Under the pieces are notes generated by a model, which saw only the letters and a program-made list of their open reading frames with translations, was not told where the DNA came from and made no database searches. Of a stretch of 12,140 nucleotides of DNA, positions 1 through 6,401 are shown in pieces. This DNA is from JAICLL01 sp035252155 (GTDB taxonomy: Bacteria; Planctomycetota; Planctomycetia; Pirellulales; JAICIG01). The translations under genes were made by a program, and so were the position numbers. Where the stretch lies: the NCBI GenBank assembly GCA_035252155.1, contig DATFDL010000696.1, positions 1 through 12,140 on the forward strand. The letters run 5' to 3'. Numbering within the stretch: position 1 is the first letter of the stretch; every line of letters begins with the position of its first letter.

Positions 1-62
1 CAAAAAGCACTACGCGACAAACTACTTACGGCAGCATAAAGACACCTTCTGTGATCGGCATT

Positions 63-144
63 GGGTGCCACGGCATCCGCAGCGGCGCAGTTGGCATCGA
101 GCCGACGTGTGGCGCAAATCGCCGCGGCGGACGCCGTGGCACCC
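63..144. repeat. Imperfect inverted repeat with 25-nt arms
   Basis: Left arm 63-87 begins GGGTGCCACGGCATCCGC and the right arm 120-144 ends GCGGACGCCGTGGCACCC. The reverse complement of the right arm matches the left at 23 of 25 positions, leaving a 32-nt loop. It lies beyond the 3' end of the minus-strand DUF1080-like gene, so a transcript of that gene would fold it into a long hairpin. No T-run follows, so it is not a canonical intrinsic terminator. I infer a palindromic interspersed repeat of the kind common in planctomycete intergenic DNA; copy number cannot be seen here. Confidence 0.6.
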
Positions 145-163
145 TGGCGCATCCTTCGATCCC

Positions 164-781
164 TCATTCCGCCTTCAGCGTCAAATCGTCAAAATAGCTC
201 TGCGCGTCGGCCTTCGACCAGAGGCCGATCATGCCGGCATTAGGGAAGGTGGCGTCGTCGGCCTCGAGCTTTTTCTGGCCGTCGTAGTAACACGCCATGT
301 GCTTACCTTTCATGGTGATTCGCAAGATGTGCCAACCGGGCGTGGCCTTAATGTCGGCATTTTTAAACATCGTCCGCTTGCCGTTTTCGACTTTGTACAG
401 CCGATAGTTGTCTTCCAGCGGGTTGTAGCGGGCCAGGTAATAGTTGTCTTTGTCGCGCGCTCGCCACACCAGTCCTCCGCCCTGGTCGTCCTTGCCGGCG
501 ATCGCTTTCAACCGGACCGATAGGTCGACGTCCTCCGCGCGTGTCTCGATCGCCAAGATGACATTGAACACGGCATCCGGATTTTTCGCCCGTTGGTGCA
601 GCACGCGCTCATCACCGTCATGGGCGACCGCCCAATCGCCGACTTCGCTCTTGAACCCCGCGGGCACTTTGCCTATGGCGTCGTTGTCGAAGGACCAAAC
701 CTGCTTGGCCGGCTCGGCGGCCGGTGCCGAGGCCGGGAGCATTACTGCTAAAATGACCATCCTTTGCAGAAGTTTCGTCAT
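164..781 (-). CDS. Secreted DUF1080-like (3-keto-disaccharide hydrolase/LamG-type jelly-roll) protein
   Basis: The 205-residue product has a signal peptide (Lys4, hydrophobic stretch about residues 8-19, likely cleavage after APAA near residue 22). One beta-rich domain follows, beginning VWSFDNDAIGKVPAGF (28-43). Recognisable strands include GGGLVWRARDKDNYYLARYN (101-120), PGWHILRI (148-155) and MIGLWSKADAQSYFDDL (184-200). That pattern is typical of the concanavalin-A-like/DUF1080 fold widespread in planctomycetes. Members are proposed to act on or bind sugars outside the cytoplasm, but no catalytic residues can be assigned here, so the substrate is unknown. The gene lies 25 bp downstream of the HicB/HicA-like gene on the same strand and could be co-transcribed with it. 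The ATG has only a weak GAG-type ribosome site. Family call good, enzymatic role uncertain. Confidence 0.85.
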   Translation of the reverse strand: MTKLLQRMVILAVMLPASAPAAEPAKQVWSFDNDAIGKVPAGFKSEVGDWAVAHDGDERVLHQRAKNPDAVFNVILAIETRAEDVDLSVRLKAIAGKDDQGGGLVWRARDKDNYYLARYNPLEDNYRLYKVENGKRTMFKNADIKATPGWHILRITMKGKHMACYYDGQKKLEADDATFPNAGMIGLWSKADAQSYFDDLTLKAE

Positions 782-806
782 TACTCGTCAATCATCTCAA
801 GGGCGT

Positions 807-917
807 TTAAAGATCTTGCTCAGTCAGCCCGGCGTCGCGCATGATCCCGTGCTGTGTTCCGGGCTTTAAGTCTTTGTTTCCATGCACAGGCACAACAACC
901 GTTTTGGGGTTTCCTTC
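807..917 (-). other. HicA-like C-terminal segment inside the hicB-like gene
   Basis: This stretch encodes residues 71-106 of the HicB-like protein. It carries the HicA landmarks VVVPVHGN, DLKPGT and RDAGLT, but no upstream alpha-beta unit with the catalytic histidine. The simplest reading is a deletion in an ancestral hicB-hicA operon that removed the 3' end of hicB, the start of hicA and the junction, fusing the rest in frame. Confidence 0.6.
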
Positions 918-1127
918 GATCTCCGCCAGCTCTGCGTCAATTGACTGAGCCTTCGCATCTGATTCGGCGTTTTCGGCCGTCACTTCCAGCCAAAGCTCTG
1001 CAGCTTCGCGAATATTAGCCAACGCTTCCGGCAACGTCTCACCTTCGGAATGACAGCCCGGCATTCCGGGCACGCTGACCGAAAACCCACCGACTTCTTC
1101 CGTTCGGACGAGAACCTTCAATTTCAA
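807..1127 (-). CDS. HicB-like antitoxin domain joined to a truncated HicA-like C-terminus
   Basis: The 106-residue product starts with a HicB-type partial RNase-H fold: MKLKVLVRTEEVGGFSVSVP, GMPGCHSEGET (21-31) and EALANIREAAELWLE (34-48). A polar linker (49-70) follows. Residues 71-106 read TVVVPVHGNKDLKPGT (76-91) and then a helix ending RDAGLTEQ, which resembles the second half of the HicA/YcfA toxin fold. In HicA the conserved G-S/G-H histidine lies just N-terminal to this part and is missing here, so RNA cleavage activity is not expected. The usual hicB ends near residue 50-75 and hicA is a separate gene; none is visible nearby. The initiation codon is TTG (or ATT one codon upstream), with GGAG 7-10 nt ahead; no ATG is available. 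It is divergent from the PQQ-like gene. Alternatively it is a decayed hicBA remnant that kept an open frame. Confidence 0.75.
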   Translation of the reverse strand: MKLKVLVRTEEVGGFSVSVPGMPGCHSEGETLPEALANIREAAELWLEVTAENAESDAKAQSIDAELAEIEGNPKTVVVPVHGNKDLKPGTQHGIMRDAGLTEQDL

Positions 1128-1208
1128 AATGTTCCCACTCCAATCCCGAGATTCCTAGCCGCGGGCACTTGCGCCCCAAAACTTCGGCGACTAAGATGAA
1201 AGCGTTGA

Positions 1209-2558
1209 ATGTCCAGTATGAATCCTACCCCAGGGCGCTACGTGACGCTACGCTGCGAGATTTCCCAACCCCGCCGGCCGGAGACGCCGGAGCCCAGCCG
1301 GCCACAAGGGCCGGGGCTACCGCCATTCATCGTTGCCTGCATTGGCGCTTTCTTGCTCTTCAGTTCGCTGGCAAGCGCCGCTGAAGAATGGCCGCAGTTT
1401 CGCGGTCCCAATGGCCAAGGCATTTCGGATGCTCACGATCTGCCGGCCGAGTGGAGCGAGACCAAAAACATCCGCTGGAAAACGCCGGTTCACGGCCGGG
1501 CCTGGTCGTCGCCCGTCGTCTGGCACGATTACGTCTGGCTGACCACGGCCACCGAAGACGGCCATCAGCTCTCGGCTCTCAAGATCAATCGTGAAAGCGG
1601 AGAGATCGTTCTCGACAAAGTAGTGTTCGAGATCGAAAAGCCGCAGTTTTGCTACCCCTTCAATAGCTACGCCTCGTCAACGCCCGTCATCGAAGAAGGT
1701 CGCATCTATGTGCATTACGGCAGTCACGGCACGGCCTGCCTCGACACCGCCACCGGCCAAACGCTCTGGACGCGGCAGGACCTGCCCTGCAACCACCATC
1801 GCGGAGCAGGGTCGTCGCCGGTGCTCTTCGGTGATTTGGTCATCATCAATTTCGACGGGTTCGACGTGCAATATGTCGTCGCGCTCGACAAGCGGACGGG
1901 CCAAACCGTCTGGAAGCGCGACCGGCAGATCGACTACGGCACCAGCGACGGCGACGCGAAAAAGGCCTACAGCACGCCGTCGCTCGTCGAGATGTCGGGC
2001 AAGCCGCTGTTGATCAGCCCGTCGGCCGGGGCCACGATCGCCTACGATCCGGCCAGCGGCGACGAGGTTTGGCGCGTGCGTCACGGTGGCATGAACGCCG
2101 CCGCTCCGCCCTTGATCGGCCGCGACCTGGTTTACATCAACACCGCCGACGGAGGATTCCGCGAGTTCGCCATCCGGCCGGAAGGCGCCGGCGACGTCAC
2201 CGCCGACGTGCGTTGGAAACAGCAAGAGATGATGCCGGTGCGCTGCGCGCCGCTCTTGGTCGATGACCTGCTGTTCATGATCAACGAAGCGGGCATCATG
2301 GTTTGCCTCGATGCCGAAACCGGTGAGCTGATCTGGCGCCACCGTCAGGGCGGCAAGTACAGTGCCTCGCCCGTTTATGCCGATGGGAAGATCTTTTTTT
2401 CCAGCGAGGAGGGCGACTATCCGGTGATCGCGGCCGCGCACAAATACCGGCCGCTGGCCACCAACCATCTCGACAGCGGCGCGATGGCCTCGCCCGCCAT
2501 TGCCGGCAAAGCGATCTTTCTTCGCACCAAGACGCATCTCTACCGCATCGAGAAGTAG
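1209..2558 (+). CDS. Secreted PQQ-like beta-propeller (BamB-like) protein
   Basis: The 449-residue product has a hydrophobic segment at about 40-56 ending ASA/AEE, consistent with Sec export with cleavage near 57. The mature part opens EEWPQFRGPNGQGIS, the usual start of planctomycete PQQ-like repeat proteins. Propeller blade motifs recur: ACLDTATGQTLW (176-187), VALDKRTGQTVW (224-235), IAYDPASGDEVW (277-288) and VCLDAETGELIW (365-376). Such proteins form 7- or 8-bladed propellers in the periplasm. PQQ binding or dehydrogenase activity is not established for this group, and no enzymatic partner domain is seen. The start is doubtful: about 36 Pro/Arg-rich residues precede the hydrophobic core, no ATG/GTG lies nearer, and no good ribosome site precedes 1209 or the second ATG at 1218. 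A repeat-like GC-rich block encodes this extension. Divergent from the HicB-like gene, 81 bp apart. Confidence 0.88.
   Translation: MSSMNPTPGRYVTLRCEISQPRRPETPEPSRPQGPGLPPFIVACIGAFLLFSSLASAAEEWPQFRGPNGQGISDAHDLPAEWSETKNIRWKTPVHGRAWSSPVVWHDYVWLTTATEDGHQLSALKINRESGEIVLDKVVFEIEKPQFCYPFNSYASSTPVIEEGRIYVHYGSHGTACLDTATGQTLWTRQDLPCNHHRGAGSSPVLFGDLVIINFDGFDVQYVVALDKRTGQTVWKRDRQIDYGTSDGDAKKAYSTPSLVEMSGKPLLISPSAGATIAYDPASGDEVWRVRHGGMNAAAPPLIGRDLVYINTADGGFREFAIRPEGAGDVTADVRWKQQEMMPVRCAPLLVDDLLFMINEAGIMVCLDAETGELIWRHRQGGKYSASPVYADGKIFFSSEEGDYPVIAAAHKYRPLATNHLDSGAMASPAIAGKAIFLRTKTHLYRIEK
1236..1320. repeat. GC-rich repeat-like block within the 5' end of the PQQ-like gene
   Basis: The block contains a tandem CGCTACG...CGCTACG pair, several CCGG/GGCC-rich segments and a small hairpin (CCGGCC 1298-1303, loop ACAAG, GGCCGG 1309-1314). 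It encodes the abnormal stretch between the first ATG codons and the signal-peptide core. I infer insertion or capture of an interspersed repeat; this cannot be proved from one copy. Confidence 0.35.
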
Positions 2559-2559
2559 C

Positions 2560-2613
2560 CGTGGAACGGAATTCATCCGTTCTACTAGTAAACGGAATGA
2601 ATTCCGTTCCACG
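2560..2613. repeat. Near-perfect palindrome with 22/23-nt arms after the PQQ-like gene
   Basis: Left arm 2560-2581 begins CGTGGAACGGAATTCAT and right arm 2591-2613 ends ATGAATTCCGTTCCACG. They pair completely except for one bulged base; the 9-nt loop contains the palindrome TACTAGTA. It begins 2 nt after the stop codon of the PQQ-like gene, so it would form a stable 3' hairpin able to block exonucleases or slow polymerase. No T-tract follows, so factor-independent termination is uncertain. It may also be a dispersed palindromic repeat. Confidence 0.7.
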
Positions 2614-2622
2614 ACGGCATAA

Positions 2623-2659
2623 ATGATGCTCCTGCAGTCTGGCGAAGGAGGAGCATCAT
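2623..2659 (+). promoter_or_regulatory. RBS- and start-sequestering hairpin
   Basis: ATGATGCTCCT (2623-2633) is the exact reverse complement of AGGAGCATCAT (2649-2659), giving an uninterrupted 11-bp stem with a 15-nt loop. The 3' arm contains part of a very strong Shine-Dalgarno (AAGGAGG, 2645-2651) and the first two bases of the ATG at 2658. Folded, it would hide the ribosome site and start codon of the small secreted protein. Translational control (RNA thermometer, protein- or ligand-opened switch, or coupling) is inference. A DNA operator is the alternative. Confidence 0.6.
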
Positions 2660-3017
2660 GAAACGAGCCATTGCCTTATCGCTGTTGGTCGTCGGTTGTC
2701 TGGCCGGCCCGGCGGCGGCCCAATATATGCCCGGCACCCAAGAACGAATCAGCCATTGGGCCACGCGCACTTATTGGCCGGGCGGGCGGCATCACTGGCC
2801 GGGCTACGGCTATGGCGGCCGGGGGTACGGCGTGCAGCCACCCGTCAATTACTCGTACCGCTCGACAGGCCCCGAACTGTGGCGGATGGGCAACCGCATG
2901 GGCGAGCTGGGTTACCGCGCCATCTATAAGCCGCGGCACGAGCCTAAGGGACGCCCGACCGAACGCTATAGTCGCCGCCCGACTGCCGCCATCCCGACTG
3001 CCCCTACGCGGCAGTAA
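2658..3017 (+). CDS. Small Gly/Tyr/Trp/His-rich secreted protein of unknown function
   Basis: The 119-residue product has a clear export signal (MKR, hydrophobic residues 4-20, AAA/Q at 21/22). VVGC at 11-14 also resembles a lipobox, although Cys14 would be unusually early for a lipoprotein. The mature chain is low-complexity and aromatic: HWPGYGYGGRGYG (46-58), several Trp and Tyr, then a basic Pro/Arg/Thr-rich tail (RHEPKGRPTERYSRRPTAA). No enzyme motif is visible and I do not recognise a named family. The start is well supported: AAGGAGG lies 6 nt before the ATG, and both lie in a hairpin, suggesting controlled translation. A cell-envelope or surface structural role is only a guess. Confidence 0.75.
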   Translation: MKRAIALSLLVVGCLAGPAAAQYMPGTQERISHWATRTYWPGGRHHWPGYGYGGRGYGVQPPVNYSYRSTGPELWRMGNRMGELGYRAIYKPRHEPKGRPTERYSRRPTAAIPTAPTRQ

Positions 3018-3090
3018 GTAGGGCCGTTGCAATCTCCGCGCAGGCAACAACTTCGGCGTTGCTGGCCTGGCCCGCCGCGGGTGCGGCTGT

Positions 3091-3119
3091 TTGACAGCCA
3101 CCCCCCGCACGGCGAAAAT
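3091..3119 (+). promoter_or_regulatory. Candidate sigma-70-type promoter upstream of the histidine kinase
   Basis: A perfect TTGACA (3091-3096) is followed after 17 bp by GAAAAT (3114-3119), which matches 4 of 6 positions of TATAAT. It sits in the 216-bp gap between the small secreted gene and the preferred kinase start at 3234, on the same strand. Apart from this candidate I see no gene or strong repeat in that gap. The match could be chance. Confidence 0.35.
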
Positions 3120-3233
3120 GCAAGTGGGCCAACTGGGCGGCTTTCCGTGGCCGCACGCATCGACCACCTGTTAAAGCGCGTCGGCGAACCGACGAAGAAG
3201 CCGGCACATTCGGCGTGCTATGAGCATCATTTT

Positions 3234-5450
3234 ATGTTGATTGGTCGCAAAGCACCCAATCAAGTGCGCGAGAATTCCGTCGAATCGCCGGTGCCGCCCG
3301 TCGAATTCCGGCCGATGCGCCGACCACGGGCGCCCAACGACTGGCTGACGCAACTTCTGCTGTGTGCTCCTCGGTCGGCAGGGGCCCGATATGGCGTGGC
3401 CGCGTTGTCGTTGGTGATCGCGATCGTGCTGCGCCTCGCGCTCGATCCGCTGTTGGGCGATCAGTTGCCGTTCATGACCTTCTTCCTGGCCTTGCTCTTC
3501 ACCGCCTGGTTTGGCGGCTTGGGGCCATCGCTGCTTTCCGTGCCGATCGGTTCGTTGCTGGCCATGTATCTGTTCATGGCGCCGCGCGGCCATCTTGGTT
3601 TGATCGACCTGGAACGGTATGTGGGCGTCGGCTTGTATTGGTTCGCGGGGTCGCTGATCGCTCTGCTGGCCGACTCGTTGCGGTTGATGTACGAGCGGGC
3701 CGAAAGTGGCATTCGCGAAGCCCGCAACAAGCAGCGAATGCTCGAACGCGAAATTGCCGATCGCCGGCGCACCGAGGAATCGATTCGGTTTTTGGCCCAG
3801 GCCAGCGAGACTCTGGCCGAGCTGATCGACTACGAAAGTACGCTGCAAAAGATCGCCCGGCTGGCCGTGCCCTACTTCGCCGATTGGTGCGCAGTCGACA
3901 TCGCCGAATCCGACGGGTCGGTCCGCCGGCTGGCGGTGGCTCACGTCGATCCTGCCAAAGTGCGTCTGGCCTCGGAGCTCGATCGCCGCTATCCGCCCGA
4001 CCCCAACGGTCCCTTCGGCTTCAACATCGTGCTGCGCAGCGGGCACTCGCAGCTTGTGCCCTCGATACCTGACGAAATGCTGCAGCGCGTGGCTCAAACG
4101 CCCGAGCACCTGCGGATGCTGCGCGAGCTGGGGCTCAAGTCGTTCTTGTGCGTGCCGTTGCTCACGCGGGGCCGGCTGTTGGGTTTCTTGACGTTTGTTT
4201 CGGCCGAATCAGGCTATGGATACAGTCGCTCCGACCTTTCGCTGGCCGAGTCGCTGGCGCACCGGGCCGCCATCGCCATCGAGAACTCCAGGCTTTACCG
4301 GGAGCTGCGCGAAGCTGACCAGCGCAAGGACGAATTTCTGGCCATGCTTGCCCACGAGTTGCGCAATCCTTTAGCGCCGATCCGCAACGCGCTGGGCATT
4401 TTGCAAATGGGCAAGGTCGACGCCGAGACGGTCGGCTGGGCAAGGTCTGTCATGGAACGACAGGTGCAACATATGGCGAGGCTGGTTGACGATCTACTCG
4501 ATGTCTCACGAATCATGCGCGGCAAAATTGAGCTGCACCGCGAGCGCATCGAGCTGTCGGCGGCCGTCGAACGGGCCGTCGAGACGATCGGCCCGGCCAT
4601 CGACGCCCGCGAGCACGAGCTGCACGTCGATTTGCCGGTCGAGCCGCTCTGGATCAACGCCGATCTGATCCGAATCGCGCAAGTTCTCTCCAACCTGTTG
4701 AACAACGCGGCCAAATATACCGAGCCGGGCGGCCAGATCTGGCTCTCGGCCGAAGCCGAAGGCGAAAACGTGGCAGTCAGGGTACGCGATACCGGAATCG
4801 GCATCGCTCCACACATGCTCTCTCGCGTCTTCGAGTTGTTCGCCCAAGCCGAGCAATCGATTGATCGCTCGCAGGGCGGCCTGGGCATCGGCCTCACGTT
4901 GGTCCGGCAGTTGGTCGAGCTACACGGCGGCAGCGTCGACGCACGTAGCGAAGGCGTGGGACGCGGCAGCGAGTTTATCGTCCGGCTGCCGCGCGTCGAG
5001 GCGCCGGTCGGCGAAAGCGACGGCAAGCTCGGCCGATTGCCGCCCGAGGTCCGCGCCGCGGCCACGCAGCGCCGCGTGCTGGTGGTTGACGACAATGCCG
5101 ATGCCGCCCACACGCTGGCCGTGATGTTGCAGTTCGGCCGCCACGAGGTTGAGATCGCCCACGACGGGCCGGCGGCGCTGGAAAAAGTGGGCGGTTTCCA
5201 GCCCGACCTGGTGCTGCTCGACATTGGCCTGCCGGGCATGAACGGCTATGAGGTCGCGCGGCAACTCCGCGCCATGCCCGACCTGGAGCAAACGCTGCTC
5301 GTGGCCATGACCGGTTACGGCCAGGAAGAAGACCGCCGGCGCTCGGTGGAGGCGGGCTTCGACCGGCATCTGGTGAAGCCGGTCGCGCTGGCGACGTTGC
5401 AAGAAGTGCTGAGCGAGGCCCGGCCGGCGGGACTCTCGGTCGAAGGTTGA
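3234..5450 (+). CDS. Membrane hybrid sensor histidine kinase (4 TM, GAF, HisKA, HATPase_c, REC)
   Basis: Residues are numbered from ATG 3234 (738 aa). Four membrane segments at about 53-70, 80-94, 98-114 and 130-146 resemble the KdpD-like DUF4118 sensor region. A charged helix (150-187) leads to a GAF domain (about 199-349). HisKA has the phosphoacceptor His374 in AHELRNPLAPI. The HATPase has an N-box (NLLNNAAKY, near 488-495), DTGIGI (519-524) and GGLGIGL (548-554). The C-terminal receiver has the Asp pair 619-620, phosphoacceptor Asp663 in LLDIGLPGMNGYE, Thr693 and Lys715. All catalytic residues are present, so autophosphorylation and intramolecular His-to-Asp transfer are expected. The signal and output partner are unknown; no DNA-binding regulator is adjacent. 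The frame stays open upstream to a TTG at 3027, but that part is low-complexity and looks non-coding. ATG 3315 is an alternative; no candidate has a good ribosome site. Confidence 0.88.
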   Translation: MLIGRKAPNQVRENSVESPVPPVEFRPMRRPRAPNDWLTQLLLCAPRSAGARYGVAALSLVIAIVLRLALDPLLGDQLPFMTFFLALLFTAWFGGLGPSLLSVPIGSLLAMYLFMAPRGHLGLIDLERYVGVGLYWFAGSLIALLADSLRLMYERAESGIREARNKQRMLEREIADRRRTEESIRFLAQASETLAELIDYESTLQKIARLAVPYFADWCAVDIAESDGSVRRLAVAHVDPAKVRLASELDRRYPPDPNGPFGFNIVLRSGHSQLVPSIPDEMLQRVAQTPEHLRMLRELGLKSFLCVPLLTRGRLLGFLTFVSAESGYGYSRSDLSLAESLAHRAAIAIENSRLYRELREADQRKDEFLAMLAHELRNPLAPIRNALGILQMGKVDAETVGWARSVMERQVQHMARLVDDLLDVSRIMRGKIELHRERIELSAAVERAVETIGPAIDAREHELHVDLPVEPLWINADLIRIAQVLSNLLNNAAKYTEPGGQIWLSAEAEGENVAVRVRDTGIGIAPHMLSRVFELFAQAEQSIDRSQGGLGIGLTLVRQLVELHGGSVDARSEGVGRGSEFIVRLPRVEAPVGESDGKLGRLPPEVRAAATQRRVLVVDDNADAAHTLAVMLQFGRHEVEIAHDGPAALEKVGGFQPDLVLLDIGLPGMNGYEVARQLRAMPDLEQTLLVAMTGYGQEEDRRRSVEAGFDRHLVKPVALATLQEVLSEARPAGLSVEG

Positions 5451-5462
5451 TGTTCCGGCGCC

Positions 5463-6071
<609 letters not shown>

Positions 6072-6098
6072 GGTGGGCCGAGCGAAGCGAGTCCCACC
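6072..6098. repeat. Hairpin repeat directly after pabA
   Basis: GGTGGG (6072-6077) and CCCACC (6093-6098) pair around a GCGA-rich centre (CCGAGCGAAGCGAGT), starting one base after the pabA stop; TTTGGGTTT follows. It resembles GGTGGG...CCCACC palindromic repeats seen in many genomes and could act as a weak 3' end or mRNA-stabilising hairpin. Confidence 0.5.
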
Positions 6099-6205
6099 TT
6101 TGGGTTTGCATCGCACCTCGCCGCGTGGCGTCATCAATCATCGCCGGTTAGCCTCGGTCCGTCAGGAGGGTCCTCCGATCCGAAGCCGCATCGCCGCCAT
6201 CTGCG

Positions 6206-6345
6206 CTAGCCCGGATTATTCATCAGCTGCGTGATTTGCATCCCAGGGCGGTCATACACCAACCCGAAGCGTAAGCGAGGTAAATCGGGTTCTCGTCCTC
6301 GCTTACGCTTCGGGTTAGTGTGGGCTGATGAATAATCCGGGCTAG
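6206..6345. repeat. Nested inverted-repeat element of 140 bp
   Basis: Outer arms CTAGCCCGGATTATTCATCA... (6206-6227) and its exact 22-nt reverse complement (6324-6345) enclose a second pair: 6256-6280 (ACACCAACCCGAAGCGTAAG...) and 6297-6321, complementary at 24 of 25 positions with a 16-nt loop. The left arms are separated by 28 nt and the right arms by 2 nt, so the folded form has one large bulge. GCG flanks both ends, possibly a 3-bp target duplication or chance. No transposase is encoded. It fills much of the 330-bp gap between pabA and the DUF2071 gene. The rest of that gap (6099-6205, 6346-6401) holds a GGAGG/CCTCC mini-palindrome near 6165-6176 and no gene that I can support. Confidence 0.8.
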
Positions 6346-6401
6346 GCGACCCGCGAGTTATCCGTTCGTTCGCTCTGCGGTTAGTTCGTCGAGGGGACAC
6401 C

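Noticed and set aside
1..39. Short plus-strand frame ending in TAA (QKALRDKLLTAA) that could be the tail of an upstream gene.
   Set aside because: Only 12 codons at the window edge; another frame is also open here, so nothing supports it as a real C-terminus.
1677..2612. 311-codon minus-strand frame opposite the first PQQ-like gene.
   Set aside because: It has no recognisable domain and lies antisense to a gene with clear propeller motifs; a GC-rich shadow frame.
3027..3233. N-terminal kinase extension from the TTG at 3027.
   Set aside because: Low-complexity Arg/Pro-rich sequence, rare start codon, no ribosome site, and a candidate promoter lies inside it.
3171..4109. 312-codon minus-strand frame opposite the kinase N-terminal half.
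   Set aside because: Gln/Arg/His-rich composition and no known fold; the plus strand has membrane helices and a GAF domain.
4295..5239. 314-codon minus-strand frame across the kinase domains.
   Set aside because: Ser/Arg/Thr-rich shadow; the plus strand encodes intact HisKA, HATPase and receiver motifs.
6206..6345. CRISPR array or attachment-site pair.
   Set aside because: The repeats are inverted, nested and lack regular spacers; no cas or integrase gene is present.
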